From positions 147,705 through 211,704 of the forward strand of contig VXAY01000722.1 in assembly GCA_013399855.1 (NCBI GenBank): 64,000 bases of DNA. The letters are read 5' to 3'. Origin of the DNA: Oxyruncus cristatus. Taxonomy: Eukaryota > Chordata > Aves > Passeriformes > Cotingidae. Positions 11,367 through 23,961 of the stretch are shown here, piece after piece; the first letter of the stretch is position 1; every line of letters begins with the position of its first letter. The translations under genes were made by a program, and so were the position numbers. The notes below the pieces were generated by a model, which was not told where the DNA came from, searched no databases, and was given only the letters and a program-made list of their open reading frames with translations.

Positions 11367-13454
11367 AAAGGTATATTTTACTGTCTTTGATCAAAGTCAG
11401 GAATTTTTATCCTGTCTTGAGCAATGGTTCTCAAGAAAGTTAAAGAATGATTTTGAGAGTTTGCTGTTCCTATTTAAAGATCTAAAATATTTTCTCAAAA
11501 TTCTGTATTCAAAATAGATCTTTTCACATGTAACCAGATTTTCCAGTTTGCAAAACTTTGTTGAATATTTCAACCTTGGCAGCAAATATTCAAGTAAGAA
11601 CAACATAAGATAATGAATTCAAGGAACACAAGATATAGATCTTCTCTGTTCTTCAACAGCCTCAGATTTTTTTTATAATATGAGGGGCTTTTTTTCTTTA
11701 TATTCAGCAAATTAGTATGTGATTACACACATCTTTTTTATTTGAGGATGCTTAAGATTCCTTATGATAACGTAAAATTCACAATTACCTATCTTATAAA
11801 ATGTAAATATTAATTCTATATTAATGCATAGTATAATTGGCAAATATCTCAGAATAATAATCTAAATATTAGACTACAATTAATAAGATGTTGTGGTGAA
11901 CATTCTAACAGTGAACTGAGGTCTGCATAAAAAGCAACACTATTATTTCATGCTTAATATACACTGGTCACTGTTATAAAAGAAATGTGTGCCATCAACC
12001 ACGGTTAAAACCAATTTCTACTTTAAAATAACTAAGTTAGTATTTCAGAATAAAATCCCGAGTAATTTAGCTACATAACTTCTACAATATTAAGGCTTCA
12101 ATTATGCTACAAAACTGTTTTGAGTCGTCTTGGTCATAATGTGTTGCACCTTGATGACAGCAAACTTCTCTAGGAGAATTAGCTCTGACCAATTTTTCAG
12201 AAACTTTTCTCCCTTATGATAAATAGCTCCTTGGTTATTTTTTATTAGTACCCACTTGGCAATTTTACTGAGATCCACTGCTTTTTATTTCAACCTCTTA
12301 TATATTTTTATGATGATAATTTCAAGAAAATGCTGTGGATTAGCTGTGCTGGGCTATTTGTCTGTGGAGCAGGGATCTGCAGATGGTGGAAATGCAGGTG
12401 GATTTTGATTATACTAAAAAAATAAAGGAGTAGTCAGATACAAAAGTATGAACATCTCTATGATTCCAGGGGAAAAAAATAAATATTCCTGTGATCTGAA
12501 TGAAGAGCAAAAATCAAATTTTTGGTTTTTCCCCTCCATCAATCACATGTGAAGGTAAGAGATAATTTTCTTCAGTCTCTGTAATACACTCTACAACAAA
12601 TCCAATGACTTGTTTAATATATCTAGATTTGTTTTCCATGTATTCTGGAAGGACTGCTTCATGCCTATTTTTAGGACACAAAATAAATAGATAAATAAAT
12701 AAAAATAGATAAAAGATGCATAGTTGAACTGTCAGTTCTGGCTCTGAACAGGTAATATTCTTGTTTTACCTAAAAGACTCCTATTTTGCTTCCCGCCCTA
12801 TAAATCAAAGACATTGTCATAATCTAATAAGTGTAATAATAGAAAGATTTTGGACCAGATATTTGCCCAGCTTTCTTTGGAAGAACCTTTTAGGTTAATG
12901 ATTGCTGACACTAAAATTACTAAATCTATTACCAACCTAAGTCTTTGAATACAAGGCATGCTGATGAATCAATCTCATCTTGTGAGGAGTGCAGCAGGAA
13001 TATATTGTTCATGAAATATCCTTCAGACATCCTTGGATTTTTGCTTAGATTTATCTGACACGCAAAGAATCAATCATGCCCAACACAGCTAGGGTCAGGT
13101 TGTGGGTTGGTTTTGGGTTTTTTTGTGGATTTCCAATTGATTTCTGTGTGAACAGCTATTTAGTGCTGGTTGTTTAAAGATAATCATCTGGATGGATTCT
13201 GAGTTTGATTTTCATGCCTGATAATATTCAGTTTTTTAAGGGACTTAATTTACGCTCTCCTGTTGTGGTACTTTATTTGACTATTTTGTTTTGTTCCCTC
13301 TGACTAAGCAGAAATTTTAATTTGTTTCTGAAGTGTGGTTAAAACAAATGTTTTTACTTAAAGTAATTTTAAATATGATTTTTATAGATGCAACTTCCTG
13401 ATCTAGTATGAGCCTCTGACTATTACGCTCTGTTAGTTGTCCAGGTTGATAGGG
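11367..13454. other. AT-rich interval, no gene seen
   Basis: I see no coding or transposon signature. A short AAAT/GATA-type simple repeat lies at about 12679-12714. Confidence 0.6.
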
Positions 13455-14121
13455 AAGAAGTCCTAGAGCAGAAAAAAGGGACTGCAGGGTACTGGGACAT
13501 TTGGAAAAAAGGAATAGGTGTATGCCTCAATCTCTTCAATGCCAAGGTTAATACTAAAAGGAACAGGAAAGCTAGCCTGATTAATACATGACTTAGAGGC
13601 CAGTGCTATTGGGGAAATTTTGGGGCAGTTTAAATGGCCCTAGGCCTGTTCGTGACAGATGGGGTCCGCCTCTCTCAGAGGCGGAAAACAATTATGGCTC
13701 ATGAGTTGGCGGGACCGATTGAGAGGACTTTAAGCTACATTTGAAAGGGGAAGGGGATACAGCCGGGCTTACTAGAGATGAGCCTGCGGGTGGTATGCCA
13801 GTGCTGGAGGCGAAATCAACGACCAGCTGAAGCGCAGCAATGCGTGCAGTACAGGTAACAGACAGGAGGAGCTGGAAGACGTTGGGCAGCAGGAAAGCTG
13901 TGATGTAGTCACTGCCATGGAAATGTGGTGGCATGACTCTCATAGCTGGAATGATGCAATGGGTGGCTCTAAGCTCTTCAGAAGGCGTAGGCAAAGCAGG
14001 AGAGGTGGTGGGGTAATTATGTAAGGGATTTTTTTGATTGTAGGGGTTATTATGGTGGTGCTACTTTGACAGTTGGACTAGATGGTCTTGAAGGTCTCTT
14101 CCAACCTTGATGATTCTGTGA
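13455..14121 (+). mobile_element. CR1 LINE with internal deletion (ORF2 start joined to 3' tip)
   Basis: The left part (about 13455-14035) matches the CR1 region that precedes and begins ORF2. It has CAGAAAAAAGGGACTGCAGG, TGCCAAGGTTAATACTAAAA, GCTAGCCTGATTAATACATG, and an 'ACAGATGGGGTCCGCCTCTC' block. Frame 3 from 13839 reads NACSTGNRQEELEDVGQQES, then a WWHDSHSWNDAMGGSKLFRR segment, then GGG before a TAA at 14022. This is the start of the apurinic-endonuclease domain, with its acidic T-E-T-W-W neighbourhood changed to A-M-E-M-W-W. At about 14036-14046 the sequence jumps to the 3' tip: TTGGACTAGATGGTCTTGAA, CTTCCAACCTTGATGATTCT. Everything between (rest of endonuclease, reverse transcriptase, C-terminus) is missing. 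Confidence 0.88.
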
Positions 14122-14800
14122 ACTACCTGCCTGTGGAGGACCAGACATAAGCATGTTTTTTTTTTCAAACATTCTGAGTATTGCTATAGGAAAGGCAATC
14201 AGAGGAGAGCGTCCTGTGGAGGTGGGGCAGTGCTGTTCTGAGCCAACATCCTGCTCCACCTTGAAACTTATGCTCAGTCCCCCCACTCCCTCAGCTCACT
14301 TCCTGGAGAAGGGCTGGCTGTATGCATGTGAACAAAATGCACAAAAAGTCTAATTTATACATGAGGCATGTACCAGAAAGGTTATAGCTTAACTATAAAA
14401 TGGAACAGATAAGACCTCCTCGCTCTTTTTTACCTCTTTTTTCTCTGCCTCTCTTTCTCTTCTCTCTCTTTCTTCTCTCTTTCTCTTTCATTTTATTTGT
14501 TTGCTTTAGCTCCAGACCATCCTAGTGGCAGGACAAATGTGTCATATTTTTTGTTTTCTTCCCTTGCTTGCCTGAGCAAAGCAAGGCTATCATATTCTAC
14601 TCTGTACTCCATACTGAACTTTGTTGTGGGAGTGGAAACCTGTATAACGGTATGTTGTGGCTTGTGATACATCACCTTTGATGAGTGTTGTGGGAATTGA
14701 GAACTTATTGAAGTGTACTGTTCAAAATAAAGGGCTTGTTCACCTCCACTTTTGTGGAAGTCTATTGTATTAATTTAAAGGCTTGTTAGCCAACACCTTT
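14122..14800 (+). other. Possible LTR remnant (TATA-like and AATAAA pair)
   Basis: After the CR1 comes a less AT-rich block with a TATAAAATGG motif near 14394. A long polypyrimidine stretch follows (about 14420-14490), and an AATAAA near 14727 is followed by GGGCTTGTTCACC. That order (promoter-like box, transcribed stretch, poly(A) signal, short U5-like tail) is compatible with a decayed LTR on the plus strand. I could not find convincing TG...CA ends or a target duplication, and there is no second copy here to compare. It may equally be ordinary sequence. The frames here (14050-14286, 14153-14353, 14493-14675) have no recognisable motif. Confidence 0.3.
14420..14490 (+). repeat. Polypyrimidine (CT-rich) tract
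   Basis: About 70 bp consisting almost wholly of C and T, dominated by TCTCTCTTTC-type units. The complementary strand is polypurine. It is simple sequence with no coding content, inside the possible LTR remnant. Confidence 0.9.
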
Positions 14801-17720
14801 TCAGTCCTAATAGTAAGATGTTTGCTGGAGTTATTGTGGCTGTACAATAAAAACATAAGATTCCCTGACACATGGTCCAGTGTCTTTGTTCAACCTGACA
14901 AGAATTTGCAACAAACTTCACAGTCCCTACCACTGGGTTGTGGCAAGAAGTGCCACAGACAAAATTACCTGCACAGTGGAGTTTTAAAGTATATCTCAGT
15001 TTTTCCCCTAAAATAACAATGATTTGTCTTGATTGATACAAGTACTACTTTCTTTTTTGTAAGCTATAGAATGATTTTTTTTTTCCCAAAAAACAAAAAT
15101 ATTAAAACATTTATAAATATGCAGAGACTCACATGATCTAGAGAAAGGGGTGAGGAACAGGATGCTTTTCAACATTTCTCAGAATGGATCTTACTTTTTC
15201 AGATCTTATTCATGGTATTTTTGATTGTACATATAACTGGTAGTCTGAAAACCCTACATAAGCCAATTATTTAAGATTTAAATATTTTTAATTAGAGTTT
15301 AATTTTTTTTCCCTTTACTGGTAACTCTTTCCTCTCCTTTGATATCTACATTTCTTCTGGTAATTTAAAATTAAAGGGGTAATCAAGGCTTACTAAGAGT
15401 GACAGTGTCATCTAAGTAGAAAGGAAAAGAAGAAATAGAAAGGTTCCCATCAAAGTAGGTACTTTGAGAAATGCTTCTGACAAGACCCAGACTGAAGCTG
15501 ACAGCATCTGAATTATGCAATCAATTTATGTAACTATGTAAAGAACTCTTCAAGAGTAGGTGAAGGTGGGTTTGAATTTTTTTGATTCTGTAACCTCTGC
15601 GAATATGATTTCACTGCTATGTTCAGGGAAAGCTTTTACGTTGCAACACCTGAAACAGAAGATATGCCTGCAAAATACAAACCATTTTTCAGTAAAATTA
15701 ATTGTTTTTTTGTTATTCAGCGTATATTAAAAAGTAAAAGCAATCAGTGAATATGCCAACTGATATTTTTCATGGATAACAGATCTGTGCTGCATGAACC
15801 CTTCAGATCAAAATCAATAAGGGGAAAATGTTTTCTCTCCAGGTTTTCTTTTGCTGTTGCTATCCTTCTGAAGTGATTAGAGTAAACCTATTCAAACAGT
15901 GTCCTGGCATCAATTTGACAGTTTAAAAGATAAAAAAGTACCATGTTAGGGGAGCCCCCAGACTGTAATAACACCAAAAACGAAACTAATAAAATAAGGA
16001 GCAAGCATATGGCATGCAGTTGCATTTCTTGCTATTGATTCTGAAACTGCTGAAGTGGAACTTCTTTATCAGCAGGTGCATAATCAGCAAGTCAAAGCAA
16101 TGCATCTCTGTCTGAAAATACAGTAAAACCACTGTGTCAATTTAATCAAAAGGTATCAGTTAGAGAAACCTGGAAAATTATATGACATTACATACTGATA
16201 CGTGTAAGATTGTCAAGTCTGATAACTGACAAGCTGATAAACTCAAACTGCGAAGAAATGCCTGAAAACACACTGATCTTTTAATTATTAGACCAACATG
16301 GCATCTGTTGAATCTTCCTAATATGTAGAAGAAACACTTCTATTGCTATACTCTTTAAAAAAGAAGGATTTGTACACTCAGAAGTGAGCCAGTTCTATTG
16401 ACTGCATTCCAGCTGGTGTGGCAATGTCTTTGTCTCCTAATTCTTGCTTTTGGAGTGATCACCATAATCAATGGTACTTCAATATATTCACAAAAAAATT
16501 TGAGACTATTAATAAACCTATAAAGCCTTTCTATCATAGACCTTGCTTACTCCAAAGCTGTAAGCAAGACCAGATGAAATTTGAGATGCCCTCTTTAATT
16601 CTCTCAGACCCAAGGAGATTTGACTCCCAGGACAAATGTTTTAACAGATTATAATGGAAAAAGATTAGTCCAAAACTAAGAATAGGGGACAAAAAAAAAA
16701 GGTATAATAGTATACTTAACTATGCCAATATACCTCATTATTCAGTGTCCGTAACAACCCAAAATGTAATCCATCAACATTCCACTATAAGAGCTGGCTC
16801 CCTGATTAAGATTTGGAGAAGGAGAAGACTGATATCCTTCTTCATATGAAATAAAGTTCCCATGGCTGTATTCTGCAGCATGTGGCTATGCAGTACACAG
16901 ATGAGGTCCTGAGGCCGGAAAGTCACTTGACTTCATTGCCATTCCATATGGAATCACAGAGAGAAGACTAACACATCTATAATACCATAACTAATATTTT
17001 TTAAAAAGATGCATTAGTTTAGACCTTAAAAAACATTTCTGTGTAAGAGACACTTTGTATCTGTATTATTTTATGTGTAGTAGAAATAGAAATTAGTGTT
17101 CTGCAGAAGGATGTTTTCATTTACTCATTTCTCAAGTAAATTCATTATAAGAGGGTTTTTTTTAATCTGCTGGCACTATTCATGTTGACTTTTGATCTAT
17201 CATTTTAACTGGATTGTTTTAAATGACAGTAATTCCTTAGATGTATTGAGTATAAAACCATATCTGAAGAAATATTTTTTGAATTTTTAGAACTGATTAG
17301 AATTCATATTTGAACAATCAAATTTGCAGAAACAGAGAAAAAAATCTTTCATTCATCTTCATAAAAATTCTGTCAAACTATTAGAAAAACAAAACAATTT
17401 TTAAAGTTAGTTTATATTCTGGATTTGAGGAAAATGCTCCATCTTCTGTGTATAAATCATATATAGGACCAGATCATTAGTTGGTGTTAGACATTATTGT
17501 TACCTACTGCAATAGATTAACTCATTAACTAGTTTTATGACTTTAAAATCCATTTGTAAATATAAACATGACTGATCTTCCATAAAAACTACAATGACTT
17601 TACAGAGGAATTTACTTAGTCTTTACCTGCAGTAGCAGGTAAAACACATTGGTGGAAGTAGACATAGAGTGTAATATGTTGCCCTGAGAAGTCTACTCTA
17701 GATAAATTTCTTATTTAATT

Positions 17721-17738
17721 TATGTATGTATGTATGTA
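17721..17738 (+). repeat. (TATG)n microsatellite
   Basis: Four and a half uninterrupted TATG units in AT-rich flank. It is a short simple repeat, potentially length-polymorphic. Confidence 0.9.
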
Positions 17739-18963
17739 TTAATTTATTTATATCAGAAATAACTTTGGATTATTCTACAGACTCAATGCCCACTTATGTT
17801 GAGATATGCTCCTAGATATCTTTCAACTCAATTACATCCTGAAGATATCCAGCTCATGAGCACAGCATTCATTTCACGAAGCAAGCTCAGTAAGGGGTAT
17901 GATAAAGAGATTTTTTTCAAAACCACACTCATATGACTTACCAAAACACTGTGATAGACAGTTGTAGCTGCTCATCAATGGAGCTCCAACGTGATGTGAA
18001 ATTTGTCATTAGAGAATAATTGGGAAAATAAGAAGCTACTTTTTGCCATAAGGGAAACAAAGCTAGATGAAATGATGGTGTCCGTGGCTTCTTATATCTT
18101 ATTGTCCATATTTAACAACTGTTTATGCTTTTTCCACTCCCAGTGGTCCTTTAAGGACGGGTACCCCCAATGTGTTTTGTATTTAGAGTTCATTTGAACT
18201 TTGATGCTTTGTTGAGACATATTCTAGAATTAGAATATTACCAAAAACAGCCTTGTTGCTTTTCTCTTCAAACAGCATCTAGAGTGTTTGCATCTGACCG
18301 TGGATACAGACTCCTAGCACTTCAATAATTCTTGCATATTCACACGTTCTCTTTACTGCTTATGCTTATGGGGGTTTGTTTGTTTGCTTGCTTTTTTCTT
18401 CCTGGAAATAGTTGTCAAAATAAGTTACCTTGAACAGTTTAAGTCTTGCTTGCATCTCTGTGTAACAGTCATATGTGCATATATTTTCTTATACATGCAC
18501 ACAAACACATTTAATAGTGACCATATAGACGTAAGGTAATTTGTGCCTGATATACATGTATATACTATGTATATGATAATACAGATTTTGTATATGGAAA
18601 CATGAAAATTACTGTTTCACTCCAGTGTAAGACCTATGAAGGAATCTATATCTTCAGTGGCCTCTGTTCTGAAAGTTTTTTGGTGTTATGTTTGGAATGC
18701 TGTGATTACTTTGAAACTGTACATGTTGCTGTTTCAATAAGAAGAGTCCTATGGCTGGCTGAGACCAAGAAGTTAGGCAAATACCTCAGCTTTACTGTGC
18801 CCTTCCTTTTCAGCCACAAATACATATATATCATACATATATACGTTCCATGTTTTTTCATCCAAAAGATTATGTTCCATCTTTTCATAATCATGACCTT
18901 TATGAGGCAAGGAAAATTTCGGATCAGTACTGTGACAGTATGAGGAGATTCTAAGTTTCAATT

Positions 18964-19019
18964 ATTCTAAGTATTCTAAGTATCATTTAAGTATCCTAAG
19001 TATTCTGAGTTTTCTAAGT
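18964..19019 (+). repeat. 9-bp tandem repeat, unit ATTCTAAGT
   Basis: Six consecutive units: ATTCTAAGT twice, an 11-bp variant ATCATTTAAGT, ATCCTAAGT, ATTCTGAGT and TTTCTAAGT. A detached unit lies just upstream at 18948-18956. The AAGT/GAGT end is kept in all units while the first four bases vary. It is a small diverged minisatellite with no coding content. Confidence 0.88.
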
Positions 19020-21142
19020 ATCACTAATAATGGGTCTTAGTATTATTTATGCCCTTTATAATTTCAGTCTTGGAGACCAGTGACTCAGAGTCACCAAACT
19101 CTCAAAGATATAAGGGAGATCCAAGCTGCAGACTGCTTGCCCTTGGAAGAAATTTGTATCTTCTGAGTCACAGCACTATTTTGCAAAGAGTTTTGCACTG
19201 AGTATACTGACATAATGATTGCAGCAGCAGGTTATAAATAGCTGTATTTATACATAGCTCTAAACTAAAAGAGCAGCAGCTATCTTGAGACATTTTTAGT
19301 AAGATTTTTTCCCCCCTACTCTTTAATTTATTCCTTTCTCCGTTATGCTTCAAAGAATCCTGGGCTTGAAGCTTTAAAACTTATGACTCCTCAACGTGAA
19401 AACAGACAGTTCTTAATCACAGTTTAGGTGTTGTGGTTTTCAGAGGGAGGAGCAGCAGCTGTACACTTGTCCTGTTCCTTAGCAACAGAGCAAGGGGAGC
19501 TCGGGAGACACCACTGGAGGGAGCCTGAGGTGCTCACTTGTTGCTCTCAATATCTCTCTCCACCTGTCACAGAGGACTAAAACCAAAAACAGATTGCCAA
19601 GGAAAGGTTCTGTATAAATGATTTAGTACTGTTCCATACCAAATGTGTGATAACAAAACACTAAATTTGCTCGGTTAAGCATTCAGTGGTCAGGAGGGGG
19701 CAGAAAAAAAAAGTGAAAAACTGATATGCTCAGTTCTCTGCTATGACAATTAAATTTTGTTATAAATTTTACAGTGGTTCTTTAAAATACTCGCTCACAG
19801 TAAAGAAATTGAATAAAATAGAAGAAACACAAAGCAAACTTATGTTTGCTTGTCAGGCTTACTTGTCAGGCTAAGACAATAAAGTAGGGACAAGAATGGT
19901 ACAGACCAGGCTACTATTTGCAAAATCTGGATTTTATGAGTTCTTAGAAATAAGTTCAGGACAGTATGTAGTTTAAACATTAAGGTATTCCTATTTCTAG
20001 TTGAAATTATATTACTTAAATGTAGATATATCAATGTTTGCAAAAAATCCTGTGGAAAACTAATTAATCTGTGGACTCACGTGAATCCAGGCTACAGATT
20101 GTAATTTTCGAAGGCAGTCTTCTGTCAAAATAAATCAGCACATACTACGTTTCCATGGACACATTTTTTTAATTCTTTATTATACTTAGGCTTTTAAAGT
20201 AGTTTAGTTGTTTTATGCATTCATGGTGTTGTGTTCCACGTTTTTTTATTTCACAAATTAGATATGGAATGCCCCTACGATGTCTTGAAAATCTCTACTT
20301 TTACTACTCCTGTTGTAACTGATTTGCTGTCTAAAATGAAGGAACCTTTGGTTTTCCTCGGTTGTGTTGTTTTTTCTCTTTATATCAGAGATCAATTAAA
20401 ACATAAAATCATTCTGCAGTATGATAGATAACTATAGATAGATAGCATTAATATAGAACTGAAGAAAGCCTTTTTATAATGAAATTAACTTTCTGTAGAA
20501 TGTTTTAAAAACAAAGACTAGAAAGGAGAAATTTTTTGCCATTACTATTACCTTATAATAGTCAGATATGCTAATTATAATGTACCTTAATAAGTATTAG
20601 CAATAAGAAGAGTTAGAAATTCAGGTGGATTTCCTTCCACAGGTTGGTTGTCTACCCAGAGGCAGGAGGAACAAATAAAAGAATAAATGCTTTACATAAA
20701 ATTTTATAACTCATTTTTAGTGCTTTGATTAAACCACAATATAAGTAAGCAGGTTTTATGTAAATACATTAACTCTGTGGTTTTAGTTGAATATTAATCA
20801 CCTCTTGTCTTAATCTACTGCCTAATGATGCTATGAAGTCTTAAAGAGCTGGCACATATCCCCATGAAGGTGTTTGCATTTAAGTCGCATGTAAAATGAC
20901 TCCTCTGTTCCATTCCTTCCACATGAGACCAATGTGGATTTAATTAATTTGAATTTGCAAAGCATTCTCATATCCTTGGATGAATTGCACAATAGAAATG
21001 CCAAGTGGTAGTGTTAAATAGCAGAATTTAAAAGAAAAAAAAAATTGAAAGAAAAAAACCCCAAGTTATTTACTATGAATAAAATAGGAAAATTTATATT
21101 AATAATTTTAAACGTTTTTATGTTCTAAAAGTTTGTATGTAT

Positions 21143-21607
21143 GGCTTGGGTTGGAATAGAACTTAAAGATCATACGGTTTCAACCCTACCATCATGACCA
21201 GGGATGACATCCGCTAGACTAGGTTACTGAAAGCCCCTTCCAACCTGGCCCTGAACAGTTCCAGAGACTGGTAATCCACAACTTCTCTGGGCAACGTTTT
21301 CCTGTACCTCACTGCCCTCTGAATCAAGAATTTCTTCCCAAAACCTAATCTCTCCTTATCCTATCTGTCCGTGTAAAAATCACTCTCCTTCTTTTTTTAT
21401 AATCTTCCTGCAAGTACCGAAAGGTCACAGCAAGTTCTCCCTGGAGACCTTGTCTCCAGGCTGAACAAACCCAGCTCTCTTAAGCCATTTTTGCAAGAGA
21501 GGTGTTCAGCCCTCTGATCGTTGTGGCCCTCCTCTAAACTGTCTCTAACTTGTTCACATCCTTCTTTTTCTGAGGAATTCAGACCTAGATGCAGTACTCC
21601 AGGTTAT
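21143..21607 (-). mobile_element. CR1 LINE, 3' part
   Basis: Read on the minus strand this is a CR1 3' end. On the plus strand it opens GGCTTGGGTTGGAATAGAAC, with TTAAAGATCATACGGTTTCA and a CACTAGACC-like box (CGCTAGACTAGGTTACTGAA). It continues through AACTTCTCTGGGCAACGTTT, the CTGGAGACCTTGTCTCCAGG region, and CAGACCTAGATGCAGTACTC CAGG at the left-truncated ORF2 end. The opposite strand of these blocks encodes the HWNR.P.E and R-G-L-E-H segments of the ORF2 C-terminus. It is frameshifted throughout and belongs to a different CR1 type from the three minus-strand copies at 23482, 42425 and 57928. Confidence 0.9.
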
Positions 21608-23481
21608 AAATAAAAGGCACTTTAAAAAATAAATGTATTTGTCATAGTTTTAGCAGAGATTTTAAGGTTTCAGACTACCAAATTTCACTATACCAGACAG
21701 TCTCATACTGGATCATTCAGAAAAAAATTCTACTGATACCAGGTACTGCTTCAAAACCTAAATTGTTTCAGTCTTAATAATGTAATGAGCTGAATAATAT
21801 AGAGATAATGCTAGCAGCTCCAGATAAATAGTTTTGAAGAGTGAGGTTTTCTTATGGATTTAACAGCATTTTAATTAGAAGTATTATATGAGTCTTGATA
21901 ATTTTTAGCTTGTGCAAGTCCAACTCTGCAGAATGTTCTTAACCCATTAAAATAAATAATAATATTAAACCAATTTTTTTTTTTTTTTTAAAAAAGAAGG
22001 ATTAATAAAAGAATAACTACTCTGCAGTAATTTAGTACTACAAACCTGCATGGCACTGAGACTCATTAACTACCACAGACATTGGTGAGAAATGAAACTG
22101 CTCAGATCCTTACAGAAATACTCAAAATTTTGATAGAATTTCAAGTCTCTAAAAAGGAAAAAGTTGTGACAGTCTTTTACCACAAGAGGTTTGCTAAATG
22201 GGAAGTGTGATGATTTTTGAGGTCATTGAATTTGCTTATGTATGTTGCATGTTGAAGATCATTTTGTGTGCCCATGAATAATTGACTAACTGCATTTTCT
22301 CAGGCGGGTTTCACTTCCCTAAGTTATTTTGCTGTGCAAATGCCATAACTCTAGTTCATTACAATGCCTTCTAAGCAGCTTTCCTGAGCAGCAGACTCTA
22401 TTTTGTCCAGTTTATTTATGACCTTCTCTCTGGTGATGTCCATACTTCTGGACAATGTTTTCTTCAATACTCAAATTGTCTTCCTGACTCCGTGTCTAAA
22501 AGGGAACACACCATTTGTGTGATGCTTTGCATCGCTATTATAATTTTAGTTGCAGAGACTCCATGGTGATTGGATGGTCAATACCTGACTTCTTACAACT
22601 GTCTTGAAAAGTATTATAATTTTGCTAAGATTTCCCAGTTTATAAATGAGGTGTCATTGTCAGATCAGAAAACTTCCCAGCTGTAGAAATATTTTCTGTG
22701 CTACCTCTTATATGACTCTTCTTCATTTTCTTATGATTTTCTGATGTCTAAGAGGAAGAAATCCTGCGATATTTTACTTAATAAGCATGCTACAGGACAT
22801 CTGTCCTTTGTATAACTGACACAATTATCTATTTTATCTTTTCTTTGATATGTCAAGACGATTGACTCAGTGAAATAGCTTAAACAGACACTTCATCTTT
22901 GAATTGTATTGAACATACTTAATTTTACTATAACGTATTTCTACTCAGAGTATTCTTACTAATATTAAGAATGTGTGGGTGTTCGCAGGAATGTGGACTA
23001 ACTCTCCCTCAATGCTTAGAGAGTAGGAGGAAAAAATATCTTCAGCCTACAGCTGTTTCAGATTAAAAGTTGGAGCTCTCCTGCATTCCAAAACAAAACC
23101 ATTTCTAAGTGTGTTTTTTGACAAATGATCCTACAGATTTCCCACCCACAGTTGCTTAAACATACAGAGGCAGCTACTGTGCAACTTCCAAAATGAAAAC
23201 TTGGAAAAATACTGTGAAATAAAGTCAAAACTAAAAGTATTACCTATATTTGAGAGGGAAAATTCCTCCGTTTGTTAAAGAGATCAAGATGTTATTTGAT
23301 TTAAAATCTGTACAGAGGCTGCACTTCATGCCTTCTGAAGTCTTACATTTGAACAAGTCTCTGTGAAAAAGTCCAACGGAACTTTGGTATTATGTCCTCT
23401 TGGGAATCTCTGCATTGAAAACTTCTTTGCCTTTTTAAATTTCTTCCTCTATTTCCATTTAAAGGTTGGTTCAGAAAAGAT
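21608..23481. other. AT-rich interval, no gene seen
   Basis: I recognise no coding or transposon motif. A T/A homopolymer patch lies at about 21973-21995. Confidence 0.6.
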
Positions 23482-23961
23482 ACAGAATCACAGAATCACA
23501 AAACATGTCAAGTTGAAAGGGGCTCACAAGGATTACTGAGCCCAACACCTGGCCCTACACAGGACCATTCCCAAGAGTCACACCACGGGTCTGAGAGTAT
23601 TGTCCGAACACTTCTTGAACTCTGTCAAGCGTGGTGCTGTAACAACTTCCCTGGGGAGTCTGTTCCAGTGCCCAAACACCCTCTGGGTGAAGACCCTCTT
23701 TCTCATATCCAACCTAAACCTCCCCTGACACAACTTCAGGCCATTCCCTCAGGTCACCACAGAGAAGAGATCAGTGTCTGCCCCTGCTCTTCTCCTCATG
23801 AGGAAGTTGTAACTGCAATGAATTCTCCTCTCAGTATCCTTCTCTCCAGGCTGAACAGACCAAGTGACCTCAGGCACTCCTCATATGGCTTCTCCTAAAG
23901 ACCCTTCACCATCTTTGTTGACCTCTCTTGGACAGTCCCTAAGAGCTTGATCTCTTTCTTA
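23482..23961 (-). mobile_element. CR1 LINE, 3' portion of an LTR-interrupted copy
   Basis: On the plus strand it opens ACAGAATCACAGAATCACAA, the reverse complement of the CR1 terminal octamers, so the 3' end is intact. It continues with GGGGCTCACAAGGATTACTG, CCTGGGGAGTCTGTTCCAGT, a CACCCTCTGGGTGAAGACCC block, CAGAGAAGAGATCAGTGTCT and CTCCAGGCTGAACAGACCAA. The block ends abruptly at CTCTTTCTTA (23952-23961), where an LTR begins. The same CR1 type at 42425 continues past this point without interruption, so that copy provides the empty-site comparison. The open frame at 23668-23898 is antisense to the element and not a gene. Confidence 0.93.

Larger units (their letters stand above)
14801..21142. 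other. Long AT-rich interval, no gene seen
   Basis: About 6.3 kb without a recognisable exon or mobile element. It contains an AATAAA near 14848 with no supporting context, a (TATG)n run at 17721-17738, 9-bp tandem units at 18964-19019, a GC-richer patch at about 19430-19560, and a CTTGTCAGGCT direct pair at about 19849-19872. A short GATA run lies near 20425-20443. The 113-codon frame at 18602-18943 shows no family motif. Confidence 0.55.

Noticed and set aside
14122..14800. Complete LTR with defined ends
   Set aside because: A TATA-like box and AATAAA are present, but no TG...CA ends with matching flanking repeats could be found; kept only as a low-confidence remnant.
18602..18943. 113-codon open frame with hydrophobic stretches
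   Set aside because: The hydrophobic segments come from T-rich and TATA-type sequence, and overlapping minus-strand frames exist. No family signature.
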